Origin: Tubiluchus corallicola
Lineage: Eukaryota > Priapulida > Priapulimorpha > Priapulimorphida > Tubiluchidae
Reading direction: 5' to 3'
Assembly: GCA_030141605.1 (NCBI GenBank)
Contig: JAQGDQ010000035.1
Coordinates: 895,001 to 959,000, forward strand
Length of the DNA: 64,000 bases
Positions 12,401 to 26,125 of the stretch are shown piece after piece. The notes under the pieces are model-generated. The model made no database searches and had not been told where the DNA came from. It saw only the letters and a program-made list of their open reading frames with translations. Position 1 is the stretch's first letter, and the number at the start of each line of letters is the position of its first letter. The position numbers and the translations under genes are program-made.

Positions 12401-15400
12401 GGTAGTGTTCTGCCCATCCCTCCATTTGTTTGGCACGGTCAGTGATGATTTCTTCAGTGGTGGACTTCACAGGGGCAATCTTGGTGATACTGGGGCGAAA
12501 GGCCTTCTTTATTCCTTCATACATGGCGCAAATATTACCACGGTCAGCGAACGTTTGGATACTCAGGAATATAGACTGCCAGTAGTTGTTTGCGCACTGC
12601 CAGGCAATCCGCTGTACGTCGCTTCTGGCCTCCCTAAGAACCGCGAGTGTGCTTTCACTCGGATTTGCTTTGTAACTGAGGAGAGCAGTCCTTTTGCAGG
12701 AAATAGCTGGCTCAAGGTCTACGATTACAGCTTCAGACTAGTCTGGGTTCACTCTGTCTCTCTTTCCGAAGGTGTTGGGAGCGGACTTGTAAGTTGCATC
12801 GCGTATGTGACTCCATCTTTCATCTGTGCTACCGGTTGGCCGGTCCTTGAGGGCTTCTTTCACGGTATCAGTATAGCGTTTTACTAGCTCAGGGACCGCT
12901 AACTTGGCAGTGTTTATGCGAGGTCGTCCTTTTGGCTTTGAATGATGGATACATTTTGGTTGTAGGCGTACCTTGCTGGCGACCATTGAGTGGTCTGTGT
13001 CACAATCTGCGCTATGGTAGCTGCGTGTGTTGTTGACACAGGTTAGCGAGGATCTTCGAGTGATGATGAGATCCAGTTGGTGCCAGTGGCGAGATCTGGG
13101 GTGACGCCAGGACACTCTGTGGATGGGCTTTGTGGGGAGAATGTGTTCGTGATGCATAGATCATGATATGAGCATAATTCCAGTAGTCTTGCCCGTTTTC
13201 GTTCAGTTTGCCAACACCAAAGTGACCAATACAGCGGGGCCAGTGAGACTGGTCGGAGCCGGTCTGAGCGTTGAAGTCTCCAAGCAGGAACAAGTGCTCA
13301 GGTGCGGGAATATTTTTGATGGCGGTCTCAAGCTCGGCGTAGAATTCATCCTTATTCTCTGCAGTCGCTAGGAGCGTTGGAGCGTAGACACTCAGGGTAT
13401 TTACGGGTTCTGTGGTGGTTGTGAGGCAAAGAGAAAGGGTGCGAGCAGTGCCCTCTGAAGGTGGTTCGATAACAGAGAGGAGAGAGTTCCTCACTGCGAA
13501 ACCTATGCTGTACATGCGGTGCTCCTCTGGGGCCCTTCCTTGCCAGAAGAATGTATAGTCCGCTTCCTTTAAGCTGCCATTAGATGGAAGTCTGATTTCC
13601 TGCAGTGCAGCAACATCAATATTGAGACGCTTGAGTTCATGGTTGATGATGGCTGTTTTCCTTGCATCGCCGATCTGACTTGGATCATTGGCGATCCCAG
13701 GACATAAGGTCATTCCAGGTTGTCAGTCTAAGCACTGGCGGCTTTGATTTCCTGCTTTTATTTTTGCTTGGTGCAGGCCATGCGGTATGCCATTTGGGGT
13801 TTATCCTAAGCTCCAAGCACCCATTGGAGCAGGCAACCGTGATGGGTCGGCACCTAATTGGCTGGGGACTGCCCAGCTTAGGCGGGCGATACGAGACCAT
13901 TGGGATGCGATGATCCCTCCCACCGTCAGAGACAGCCCATAGCACCCAATTCGCTGCTGACTCCAGTTGTTTCTGTCACTGGAGCAGTGACACTGGAGTT
14001 GCCTCTCCAGGGTGCACGCCTGGGCAAAATGTATGGAGATCCTGAGTTGCTCAGACATCAGGAACCCCCTCCCTTCCCCCCAAATACTAGTGGATGTGCA
14101 GTATTCGTAAAAAATGGATTGATTAGTTGCAGACTACACGAATTAGAAGATAACAACACAGATACAATTTGGGTTTTAGTTAAAGGTAAAGGTTTGAAAA
14201 TGATTGTAGCTTCTGTATATGTTCTGCCAAACAAAGTCGAGCACATGCAATCAATGCTAGCTTCTTTCAAAAAGGCCTGCCTATTTTCTGATCAACAAAG
14301 CCTAGACGGTGTTATGCTAACTGGAGATCTGAATAGTAGAAGTTTTATGTGGGATGTAAAAACTAACTCACATGAGCAACTTTTAAATGACTTTGTTTGG
14401 TCTAGTACATATCCAGTACTGCCTGTTGCACCGTTGGTTGAAACATTTAAATCAGCCCACGGCAAAAGCATCATTGATATTGTATTGCTAACAAACAATC
14501 TTGCGTCATTACCAGTGACACAAAGCGTTGACGACGAGGTTGAATTGTTTAGTGGAGCTCCGTTAATGGGCCACTTTCCAGTCATTACTAAGTTAGGTGC
14601 ATCTTTCCATAACTGTAGCACAACAGCAAAGCGTACTGTCTTCGATTTCAAAAGCAGTAACTGGCATAGCTGGTCAGGTTATTTAGAAAATAGTTTGCAC
14701 TCCTTAACGATGCTACGTACTTTGGTCGACGAAAATAAAAGATTAGCGCTCGCAAATAGCCTACAATTTCAAAACATTAGTAAAATTTATACCTCTTGAG
14801 ACAAAAACCTGCTAGTTGCTTTCTCTGAGTTAGTTTGTGATTCGTTTTTACAAATATTAGTATAAAATATTGAACTTTTATATTATATCTGTCACTTTTA
14901 TATTATACAGGTCGTTTTGTGTAAATATGTGTAAATTGGTACTATTTGATTTTAGTTGCTCTTTTATTGGTATATTGATTTATTGGTATTTAAAAGTCTT
15001 GCGAATATAACAGCTATTTTATTTACAAAGTTTTTTAACCATACCCTGCAAATAGAGGGTCCCTGTATGTATTTTATGTAAATATTTGTATATGCGTACA
15101 ATTTTAAATTTTAAATAAAGAATAATAATAATAATAATTCCTCCCTGGTGTAGTCCAAAGGAAAGCAGAGTGCTACATTTGGCACCAGGTTGGCTGCTGG
15201 AGTCAGTGAGCATGCTGCACTGGTCCGCCTTCGGGGCTCCACTCCTGATTTGGAAGGTCTACTCCTCTACACATGGCCGTTGAGCCACTTGACCTCCTCC
15301 GACCTCTAGACATTGGGTGCTTGTGCAGCTCCTCCGTCTAGTGTCGACATACAGTGTGGGCATCCCGCAAGCATTTTTATCGGTTATAGGGGAAAAGGCA

Positions 15401-18400
15401 TGCTATTGTAATGGTAATGCTATAAGTGGCAAGAAGTAGAAAAACTTCTTGAGTGTGACTTTGTTGAAGAAGTACCTCCATGGTACTTGAATGGTACTTT
15501 GCCAAAGTAGGTAGTTCATAATCCTGAAAAGAGTACTCAGTATAGGCTGATTTTTGATACCTCATGGTGATAGTTCATAGGTCATAGTGAGTACTCTTTA
15601 AATGATCAGCTTGAAAAAGTACTCAAGTATACACACAACTTGTATAATGTTCTGTGTGCATCATACAACATATTGTGATTTAAAGAAGTGTTCAACAACA
15701 AGTGTTTTGGACCATCCAGATGACAGGAAATACATCGTTTTCTGTGGACTGTTTTCCATTGGAAAAGAGTGAAATTTGGTGATACGCGAAGTCCCCTTCT
15801 AGCTGTTAACTGTGGAAATTACTTAGTTAAAATGTGCGAAGATAATTATTACCGATCAGCCACAGAACTTGTGTAACAGTCATAGGTTGAAGACATAGTG
15901 GTTCCAAGCCGATAGTAGATTTCGGATCATAAATGGGAAAATATCAGTGATCTGTTCTCATTTAAACAAGAATCAGTGCAGGCCTGTGTTGATACAATTT
16001 GCCTTAAAGTAAAAGTCACATTACCCGAGGTACCTGTCTTTACCTGGCCTGCACAGATTTGCAGTTTTTCCTGTTAAAAACTGCTTTTGAATGTTTAGTT
16101 CGTTAATCTTTTGAGGTTTTACACTGTGAAACACTGTGAGTCTATGTTATCTTATTTCATTATATTTGCAAAAGTTAAAATTAATTGTTCTGCTGTGAAC
16201 TTGTTAATCTGAAGGGAAAATAATTGTTTGCTTATTTAACAGGTAAAACCTGGTTATGGTTCATGATTGCATCCTAAATGGATAACATAGCACCTGACTG
16301 CTCAAATAAACTGGACAAACAATAAAGCAATTTTCCAATGTGCTTTTAATGTTTTTGGGATAAATACTTAATATAATAAAGTGGAAAACCAAATACAGTT
16401 ACTGATCAGTTATGGGCTTTACTTAACTTGCAACAATTGTAATAAGATGTTAGCCTTAACTTGCAACCATTGTGACAAGAGGGTTAAGACTGAAATGAGC
16501 AATTACCCGAGGAACGCTTCCAAACTTGGACAGAAAATGTATCTACCATAAATTCTGTCATGCACTTTCATTTTTATAGAAAGTTTAAAACCTGTTGATG
16601 CGACAGGTGTTCGTGAAACTCATAGTTTTTGAGATGTTGGGATGGTGGTTAACTCGCTTACGGGTCCACAATTTTACTTCAATGAAAACTTGGTGACAGC
16701 AACTATTCGTGTGTACCTGTTAGCAGCAAGTCATACATACTACCACTGATGAAAAAATCTGAAGTTTTAGGAGCTTTATCCTTGGTTAGAATTTATTATT
16801 TAGTTGTCGAAGCTCTAGAATTAGTAGACGTTGAAAAGCTTGGGTCATCTATTGGTGTGATTCAAAAACCGTTGTTGTTGATCTGCTCTCCACCAACGAA
16901 TTACCTGATACCAAAATTGCCTTGTACCAGAATTATCTGTACCGAACTTACTTGTACATCCTTACTTTCCTACTTTCCCCAGTTCATGTGCCCTGTTTTT
17001 TGTATTTACCTAAGTCCGCTAGTGCGTGCGTTAAAAGCTCTAGGGCAAGATGGCTATTGTCTCAACTAGTAGGCAAAGATATAGAGACAAATGGATAAAT
17101 TTTGGTTCAAAATACGGCATGAGCATAAACGAATTAAAAACTCAGTTTATGGTAATAAATGTTGAAAGTGCGGGCAAACAATTTCCTGTAATTAACGACC
17201 TCAACATGAAACACCCTCAAATGCATATTTATGGGGGGGGGGGCTGTGATTACAACTGATGTTAAGATGAGTTCTGTAGTTGCCAATCACTTAGAGGTCA
17301 AGCAACATCAGGTGCTTAAGTTTCACGCATTTATAAATAAAAATGAAGATTACCCTTTTTGTGTCAAGAAAAAAGTTTTAGATTCTGCCCTACTAGCAGG
17401 TGTGTTTGTAGTTTTGAAACCGGGAATTCCGACATATCTTCAGTCTTGTCTTCGCCACTTACATGGAGATCCTTAAATTTTTGCTTGGTGTCAAAGTGCA
17501 AATATATAACGACCTTGTGTTGTTAAAAGCAGGCTATCCTACTTTTAAAACATGGTTAAAGGCGCTTCAGTAAAATTTACTTTATTTTATACCACACATG
17601 ATAAAAAAGAGTTTACCACATCATTGGTTGAGCGAACTGGGCAAGTATAATAGCAGCAAAGATCACTTTTATGCTGACTAGATGCATAACTTGGCTTCAG
17701 TGGCGCAAAACACGAAAATAAATTTAGCAAAATGTTCAGTACAATATTTTCAATTTCAGCATCCTGATTAAGGCTTTTAAAATCCTAAAGCTTACACTAA
17801 AATGTTTTATTGGGTTTTACAACGGACTTTCTGGAGTATTTATGTCACAGTCGATTTTTTTGAAGTTTTATTATTAATATTATCAAAAACCAAACCCAGG
17901 TAACGCGCGGTAACATTTAGATTGCAGCTTTAGAAGAAATCCAAACAGAGGAGTCAGCTAACACATTAATTAAGAATTTGAGATTAATGACTGTGAAAAG
18001 ACTGGAGCTTTCCGGAGATGTTGAAGTAATCAAGCAAGCATTTGATGCCGTCTTCACTTTCTGGGATCAATATGATATTAAACCTTCTAAGGTAATTTAA
18101 TGAGTCAAGTATAATAATATTAAGGTATCAATATACTCAACAGTGGGATGAGCAGAGAAGGTAAAAATACAAGCATGAATTATTTGGTTGCATTCGTATT
18201 CGTGAAAAGCGCTATGACTGACACAGCAGAAGACACGGTCAGTTTAGTAGCAAAGGGGAGGGGGACGCATCGCCTATTTCGGCAATTTTCAGAGGGCGGC
18301 ACTTTGATCAAGTTGATTGACAACGTTCATTCTGTCGGAACAATAAAAATGTGTTAAAAAAACTTACATAGCGTGTGTACAGTAAGCAAATACGCTGTTT

Positions 18401-21400
18401 AATTTGCACGTTGATGTTGAATGTAGGTAGAAATGGCGCAGGAAAAACTGTCACGATAAAAATGGCACATCAAAATATGGCACAAATCGAAAAGTAGATA
18501 AAAATGGCACACTAAATAAAATATGAGTTTAGAGTTAGTGTGATAATTATTCTAGTTATCATTTATTATTGAATTTCTGTCTTACGCAAAGTACAGTTCC
18601 AAATTAAAATAGGCGACATATATAAAAAATTAAAAGAGAAAAAATACAATATTAAAAACTATATAAACGGACTGTAAACATACTTACAAGAGAAGATTAT
18701 TTTGTAGGTAAATAATTTAAAACACATTATTATTCAAAATGGATGTTTTTAGACAAATGTAAAATAAATTGCACTGCTATAAAACTCCTATGCACATTTG
18801 CTTCTTTTAAATTGTCCTTATCACAGTCATGTGTACTGCCAGAGGTCGATGATGCTACGTCATTATGAGCACAGAAATACAGGTTGCTGTCATTCTCTCG
18901 AGACTCTAGACTGCTACTAGGACTGCGGTGTCGTTTTTCAAAACGTTTATCGCATACAATTAGGCTCATAACCCGTTTTCTTACGGACTTCTCTGAATGC
19001 CTGCAGATTGTGCAAATCTTCCTATTTTGTTTGTTCATTGCTAAGTTAGGTCTTTCTCGTCCAATTTTTTTTAGTAAACACGCTAATCATCAGGCATACC
19101 TAGCTAAAACCGGTTCTCCCAAGTCTGCCTAAACGATGAAATATCATCAATTATATACAAAATAGATTAACAGTAAAATCTCATAAATGCTTCGTAACAA
19201 TTTTCTTTTGACTATATATTCAATATGCTCACATTTTTTTCTACACGTTGGTATAAATTTAAACAACAGTATTTGAGTTTACGCACAAAATTCACATTAT
19301 AGGAAGAGAAAATCGAAAATATCTTCTCAGTAACTGACGCATGCACAATCCAACCTCTGATAAGGAAGTTATGCTTCAACACAGTTGTTTACCTTGTTTG
19401 GTTGTTTTTTGTCTGTTATATCAGTAAGCCAATTACGCAGAAGCTACGTAACAGATTTCCGCGAAACTTTGTGGAGAAGGGGTATAGGGTGGCAAAATGG
19501 GCGTTTTTTCGCTGTTCTTTTTTCGCAAAATTTGATCGAACACTACATGCAAAAATCATTCGTGAAAGTTGCAAAACAAAATACTTTTCTAAAACAAAAT
19601 AAAAAAAACAAGGTCGACTATTTAAACATTGTGTCATTTGGAATGATTTTGATTTCTGATAGTCATTAGTCAACGTATTGTCGATAACTGAAAAGCAGAG
19701 AAAGAGGGAGGGAAAGAGAGAGATAGAGAGGGAAGGTTGAAAGAGGGAGAGAGAGAGAGTGTGAAGAAAAGGAGAATAAGAGAGAGTAAAGTGAGGGGAA
19801 CAGATAAAGAAAAAGGGATAGGGAGAGAAAGAGAAAGGAGGGGTGAAAGAGAGGGAGTGAAGAAAGGGAGCAGTAGAGAGAGAAAAGTGAGAGAACAGAT
19901 AAAGAGAAAGGGATAAGGAGAGAGAGAGAGAGAAAAAAGAGGGGTGAAAGAGAGGGAGTGAAGAAAGAGAGAAGTAGAGAGAGAAAAGTGAGGGGAAGAG
20001 ATAAAGACAGAGGGAGAGAAGGAAATTAGGAGAGAACGAGAAGGAAAGAGATAAAAGAGAGAGGGAGAAAAGAAATGGCAGAGAAAGAAAGACGGTGGAG
20101 ACAGATAGGGAGGGAGAGAAGGATCGAGAATGGAAGAGAGGAAGAGGATGAGCGAGGGAAGAAGGTGAACAGAGAGAAGAAAACAGAAAAAAATTGAAGG
20201 CTTTAACCTACTAAAATACCTTTTTAAAGCAAATAAAAACGCTATCTCGATTTTTCTGTTAAAAAATCTTACTTGGAAATGTGTTTTTGTGAAACGAGTT
20301 TTCTAGGGAAAATATTTTCTGGGAAAAAGCATTACGGGGGAAAATGTATCTGGAAAAAATTCTAGGAATGGTTTTTCTGTGAAAAACTTTCTCGCAAACA
20401 CTTTTTCTGGGAAACGGGCCTAAACTGGTACGGAAACTACTTAATCTCTTGGATAACGATTTCTTTTTGAAGTTGCTTTACAATAATACTTCATCTGAAG
20501 CTGAGCCTATTAAGTGATCTACTGTAGATTACATGTTGCATCATAATTATTTGATTACTTTCATTATTATTGAAATTATCTGTATAAAAGCAAAACATGT
20601 GCCGTTTTTACCCACTTTTCCCTATGTGCCATTTTTTCCTTTGCCGTTTTTACCTGTGCCATTTTTACCTGTGCCATTTTTTCTTGTGCCATTTTTTCTG
20701 TGCCATTTTTACCTTGCCATTTTTCCTGTGTCATTTTTACCTACTTTTTCCTTTGTGCCATTTTCCCTGTGCCATTTTTACCGTGCCATTTTTCCTGTGC
20801 CATTTTTACCGCGTATATACTTGCATTTGTATTTACATGTATTTGTAATATTTACATCGTTGTTTTCAAAATTTCTACGCAGTACACGTCTTGAGCTATA
20901 AATGGAAAGCGCGTTTCTTATGAGGTTCATACTATCAGATCTAATACAAGTCATTTCTTCACAAACAACTTTTTTAGTAGTACTTTTGTGAAAAACAAAG
21001 GATTTTGGTTGTTTGTTATTACATGTAGATTTGTTTAATCGGGAGCAGGACTGCTTAAACATTGCCTCAAATTCAAAAACCTAGTCCTTGTTTTCGGACC
21101 CAAACAAACGTGAAATTGTTAGTATTGCTCTTTTGAGGAGCCTCCTGGAGATAAAAAACATTGCACTGGACAAGCCAATATGCTAACTGCACTATATTAC
21201 AGGTTGCTTGTAAAATATATAAGCTTCAGAAGAGTCTATTAAAATAGGTGATCGGTGATCAGGCATAGGAATCAGCTGCACTCCAGCCCTCCCCTTCCAC
21301 CCCCCCCCACTATCACAGGAATCCTCTACCAACTCATAGCAAACTCGCAAACAATTTAAGCCATTTTAAATCATTACTGAAAATGTACTTTTTTAAACGA

Positions 21401-24400
21401 GCGTTTACTGTACGTCGTAATTTTTAATGGTTTCAATCGAATACATAAACTATACACTTTTTATTTATGAAATTTAGTTATCGCTAGACATCTTTTATTG
21501 CGCATCTTTATAGTTTATAATTTTAAATTAATTTTATGCATGTACATCAACATTAAATCATACTTTTACACGTATAATGTGCTTTATATATTAATAATAA
21601 TAAATAATGCTGCAAATTGGAAATTTATTTCGAATTTTCTTTTTTATTCTGTTTCTTTAATTGCTTACACTCAACTTTTATACATAAATAGTATAAGCTA
21701 TGTAATTATTAATAGCAATATGGTACACCATGCACCACCATTATAATTTATTCACTTTAGATAAGGGTAGCTTCTTTGAAACTGCTTATAATCATGGAGC
21801 TCTACCCTTACACTTATGAAATCAATACCAGTATTGTACATTATATTCTTTTGTTTTATACATGTATGATTTAAATTATTCTGATATCCAGTTAAGAGAT
21901 TCGGGAAACCCATGTCAACGAGTTACTGCAGTTAAGAATTTCACCAGTTCAAATATCTGGATATTTTAGTTAGTTTCCATTCCACTGCTGTTCATGTTGT
22001 TATTCACAAACTTTTCATCTATTTTTTAGCAATTTATTAAAGTTGCTAGCAACATACTCGGGATGAAAAATAAGGAATACTGGGAAAATATTATACAAGT
22101 ATGTAATTTTATTTATTGTTTTTAACATATATTGTAATGAAAACAAAATAACTGGTAATGTAATAAAAAAGCTAGTTAGTTATGCTTGGCCTTCGTTAAC
22201 GACGAATCCCTACTGCTGTTGATTTCGTGGTAAATGAGCATTAGTATGACTTGTTGAGTCCAATTCTTGAGTGACATATCCGTGGATACTGAAGGCATGG
22301 GAAAAAGGCATGTGGGCGATCCCGAGATTGATGTCGCAGTTGTCTTCTCTCTTCCATCCTTTGTCGTCTGTGATCTTCGAAGGCGAATGTGCCCTTCTCA
22401 CAGAGTTGCCTCCAGTGTTTCCAGTCGTTTGTAAGATTATCCAGTTGTTTAAAGTCGATGTCACAAGTTTTAAGTATTTTTTCAAATTGTCTATACTCCT
22501 TTTTCCGAACCAGCAGCTAACCTATGGCCAAACGCAAGTGATATCAGGGAAAGTCGATTTCTTAGCATTCTAAGGACATGTCCCATCCATCGCGACGGAG
22601 TTGACGGCGAATTACATAATATTCCACGCGCTGTATTTTTGCTCGTTGTAAAATTACAGTGTATGGGGTGCGATCCTCCTAGGTAATTTTCAAATTTTTT
22701 AGCAGATATCTTCCAGTTGTTTCACGTGTCATCTAAAAAGTGTCCATGTTTTGCAACCATAGAATAATGTAGATATACAGGCAGCAAGACATCCTGTTAT
22801 TTTTGTTGAGAGCTGCAGATGGTGGTTGTTAAACACCCGAGACCGAAGTCGTCCGAATGATACACTTGCACGGTTAACACGAGAGCAGATTTCCTCATCT
22901 ATAAGACATGAGTCAGAGATGATGCTCTCAAGGTATGCGAAATGCTTGGTGTCCTTTAAAGATTTTCCATCGAGAAACTGTTGAGGTTCTGGAGTTATTT
23001 CATGTTCTGTCATATGCGTGATTTCCGTTTTCGAAGATTCACATGTAGCCCCATCTGCCGATAGCTATTTTGCAGACTGGAGAGTCACCAACTAAGTCAA
23101 AGGTTTTGGTTTTGGCTTTCAACCATCTTAAGTCACACTGCCATCTAGTCAGTAACGAAGCTTGATTCCACCTTGGTCATCTATAGTCATTCTAGTCAGT
23201 AGTGTAACTGCAACTAAGTACACATTGAAGAGGATCAGTGCAAGTACACATACTTGTCTCACTCGCATGGTGAGTTCAAAGTCATTTGATTCTTCTCCGT
23301 CGGATGCAATGCATGCCTGATTAACCGTGTCAAAAGCTTTTGTTAAATTGATGAAAGCCAGTAAGATATATTGGTGCTGTTCTTGATACTTTTCAATTAG
23401 CTGTGGACAGGTAAATATCATGTCTGTTGTACTGCGATCTGAGTGAAACTCCCATTGTGATTCTGGTAGCACTGTGTCAGCAATATGACGGATAAGGCGA
23501 GATAGCCTAACTCTTATGAGAATCTTGCCCGAAACATCCAATAAGGATATTCCATGACTGTTTCCACATGTTGCTTTATCACATTTTTCTTATAGATTGT
23601 AATTCTTCTGGCATGCTTCCAACGTTCAAGGATTATTATGTTCATCTAACATATTTCCAGAAAGGAAATATGTACATACATCAGTAGCATTATCAGTAGT
23701 AGTAAAAACCCTAGCACCTATCAAGATTAGCATTTTGGGTGTTTACGCTGATGGTGAGCACATCCTGTTGTTATATTCCTTCTGTAAGTATACCTGAATA
23801 CATGTTCACACTTGCTAATCAAGCAAAATCTAAATGAGATTTATTAACAAAGATGTACCGTAAAACGGGGTGAGTTCGCCACTTTTTAGGGGTATTTTTT
23901 ACGTTTCCTGCCATAGCAAGAGAATTACCCAACCGATTTTCTTAGTTCAAGCTTTATATTGCCTTTCGAATGAAACACTATCGTGGGGTGAATTCGCCAC
24001 CAACAATTTAACACTGTTTAATGCCATTCTAGGCAGCTGAAGTTAACTGGTTGTGATTGGCTGGTTGGGGGTGAGTTCGCCACCCTATGAAAAAATTATG
24101 AAAAATGTCTAGTTTTAGTTTTCAAATAGAAATTTCTACGTTGGCAAGGAAGGCTTGAACGTCTTGTGCACTGATCTTGTCGCGGGCGCCCTTGATGTTG
24201 CCAGCCATTCTGAAAACCAGATTGTTCCTTCGGGCGAATGATTTGACAAAGTCTATTCCAGGGGTGTTTGGCTTGAATCGTCGTTCCTGAACTCCCTTCG
24301 CGTCAAGAACACTCTTAATCAGTAGTCGGAGATCGATGGCAGTCATTGGGAACCCCCACTCAGCGGTCACTTGGAGTGTTGGCGATTTCGTGCTCCTCGG

Positions 24401-26092
24401 CGGCGGAGAACACTGGCTGACCTCCGGTCTTCCGCGGATGACTTCCTGAGAGTTTGTCAGCAAGGGTCTTTCTTGGAACCCCGAATTGTCTCGCCGCTGC
24501 GCTGATTGTCCTGTTGTTATTCTTGACGGCATGTAGGGCAGCTTCCAGAGCTTCTGGGGTATAATTTTGGTATCTATGACCCGATACAGGGGTGCAGGTG
24601 CGTGGCATGTTAAGTAGCAAGAAATAGTAGACAAATAATATGTAGCGCAGAATGGAGTACTTCTAGTGCGAATTGAAAGAAGATGACTGTCGCAAGCTGT
24701 TTATAATGACGGTGATCATGATATCTGTTCATTAAACACTGAACAATAGTTACAGCGAACCTACAATGGCCATTACGTAAGGGGTGGCGAACTCACCCTC
24801 GGGTGGCGAACTCACCCCGTTTTACGGTATTTCATATTAGCAAGCTGAAACCTAATTCGAACAGTAAAGTGGAATGTTATATCTACAGTTTTATTTTATG
24901 AAATAATTAGTCCAAATCACAGATATCTTAGTGTAACTAAGCCGATTTCATTGTTTTAATGCATGACCTCAGTTCTATATCTAAAGCTAGATAGTGGCAA
25001 CACACCGACCAGGACTGTGGACGACATCATTAATTTTAATCACATTTTGCGCCGATTTGTATCTGTCGACAAATCACGTGACTGAGCGAAGGCGCAACTT
25101 ATTCGGTCCTTTTTGTATTAGATTTCGATGAGTGCAAACGTGTGACACTATATCACTGTCGAAATCGAAACATTGCAATAAGTTTCAGATTATTAGCGAT
25201 ATAGTTGGAGTCAGATTACTTGTAAATGGCACAAGATCTTTATAACATTTATTATGACGGCAGTAGAGAGATTGCCTCTGTCGTGAATAAACTATTATTA
25301 TAAATTAATTCGTTGGTATAAGATCTGTCATTCCGATGTGTGTGTTTACTAGCACGTTGCGCCTAACACGAGGGCACCCATACCTAGTACTAATGTACAT
25401 TTGAAATTACGTTAGAGTGACTGTATTCCATCAACACAGTTGAAGAAGCTGATGAACATTAACAAAACCTACTGACTAACACTGTTTTAGCTTAATTGTT
25501 ATGTTTTTTTTCTTGATCAAAATATTTGTATGTAATGCTTAACTATACCAGGACAATAATTTTTAGGAGACTGAAAGCCTAAATACGGCGATTGTATTGA
25601 ATTCTGCCACAACTTATTCTAAACAAGTGCTTAATAACTTAGAGCCTGGTGAAGCCGAATATGTGAAATCAAACAATGTTGGTAAGTAGCAGTAACGTCA
25701 TATTATATCTTTAATGCAGTATAAAGTACAAATGCTGCAGGAAATATTTCAGGAAAATGTTTGTGTACATGGCCATTTTGTTGAAGTTCACTTTGTCATC
25801 TCATAGAAAAATATAAAATCCAATTCTATTTACAAAGGGAAGGAAATACGAGCAAGCTATATACAGTTGTTCTATGAAAGAAGCGCAGTTACTTTATTAC
25901 TGATGTAATTGCTGCATTTTAATCCTATGTACGTCCTCAGTACAAGAGAAGTGCAATCAAACATAGCCTATATTAATTCTGCTAGTGTATCATGTCTGTA
26001 TGTGTGGATTTGTAATTTCCAGGGCTATAGTGCCAACGACAACACAATTTTCGGTGACCTGCATATTCAACGAAAGCTTTCGATATAGAGCA

Positions 26093-26125
<33 letters not shown>

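Noticed and set aside
20533-20901. Phe/Pro/Leu-rich open frames in three phases
   Set aside because: All three come from the GTGCCATTTTTACC minisatellite.
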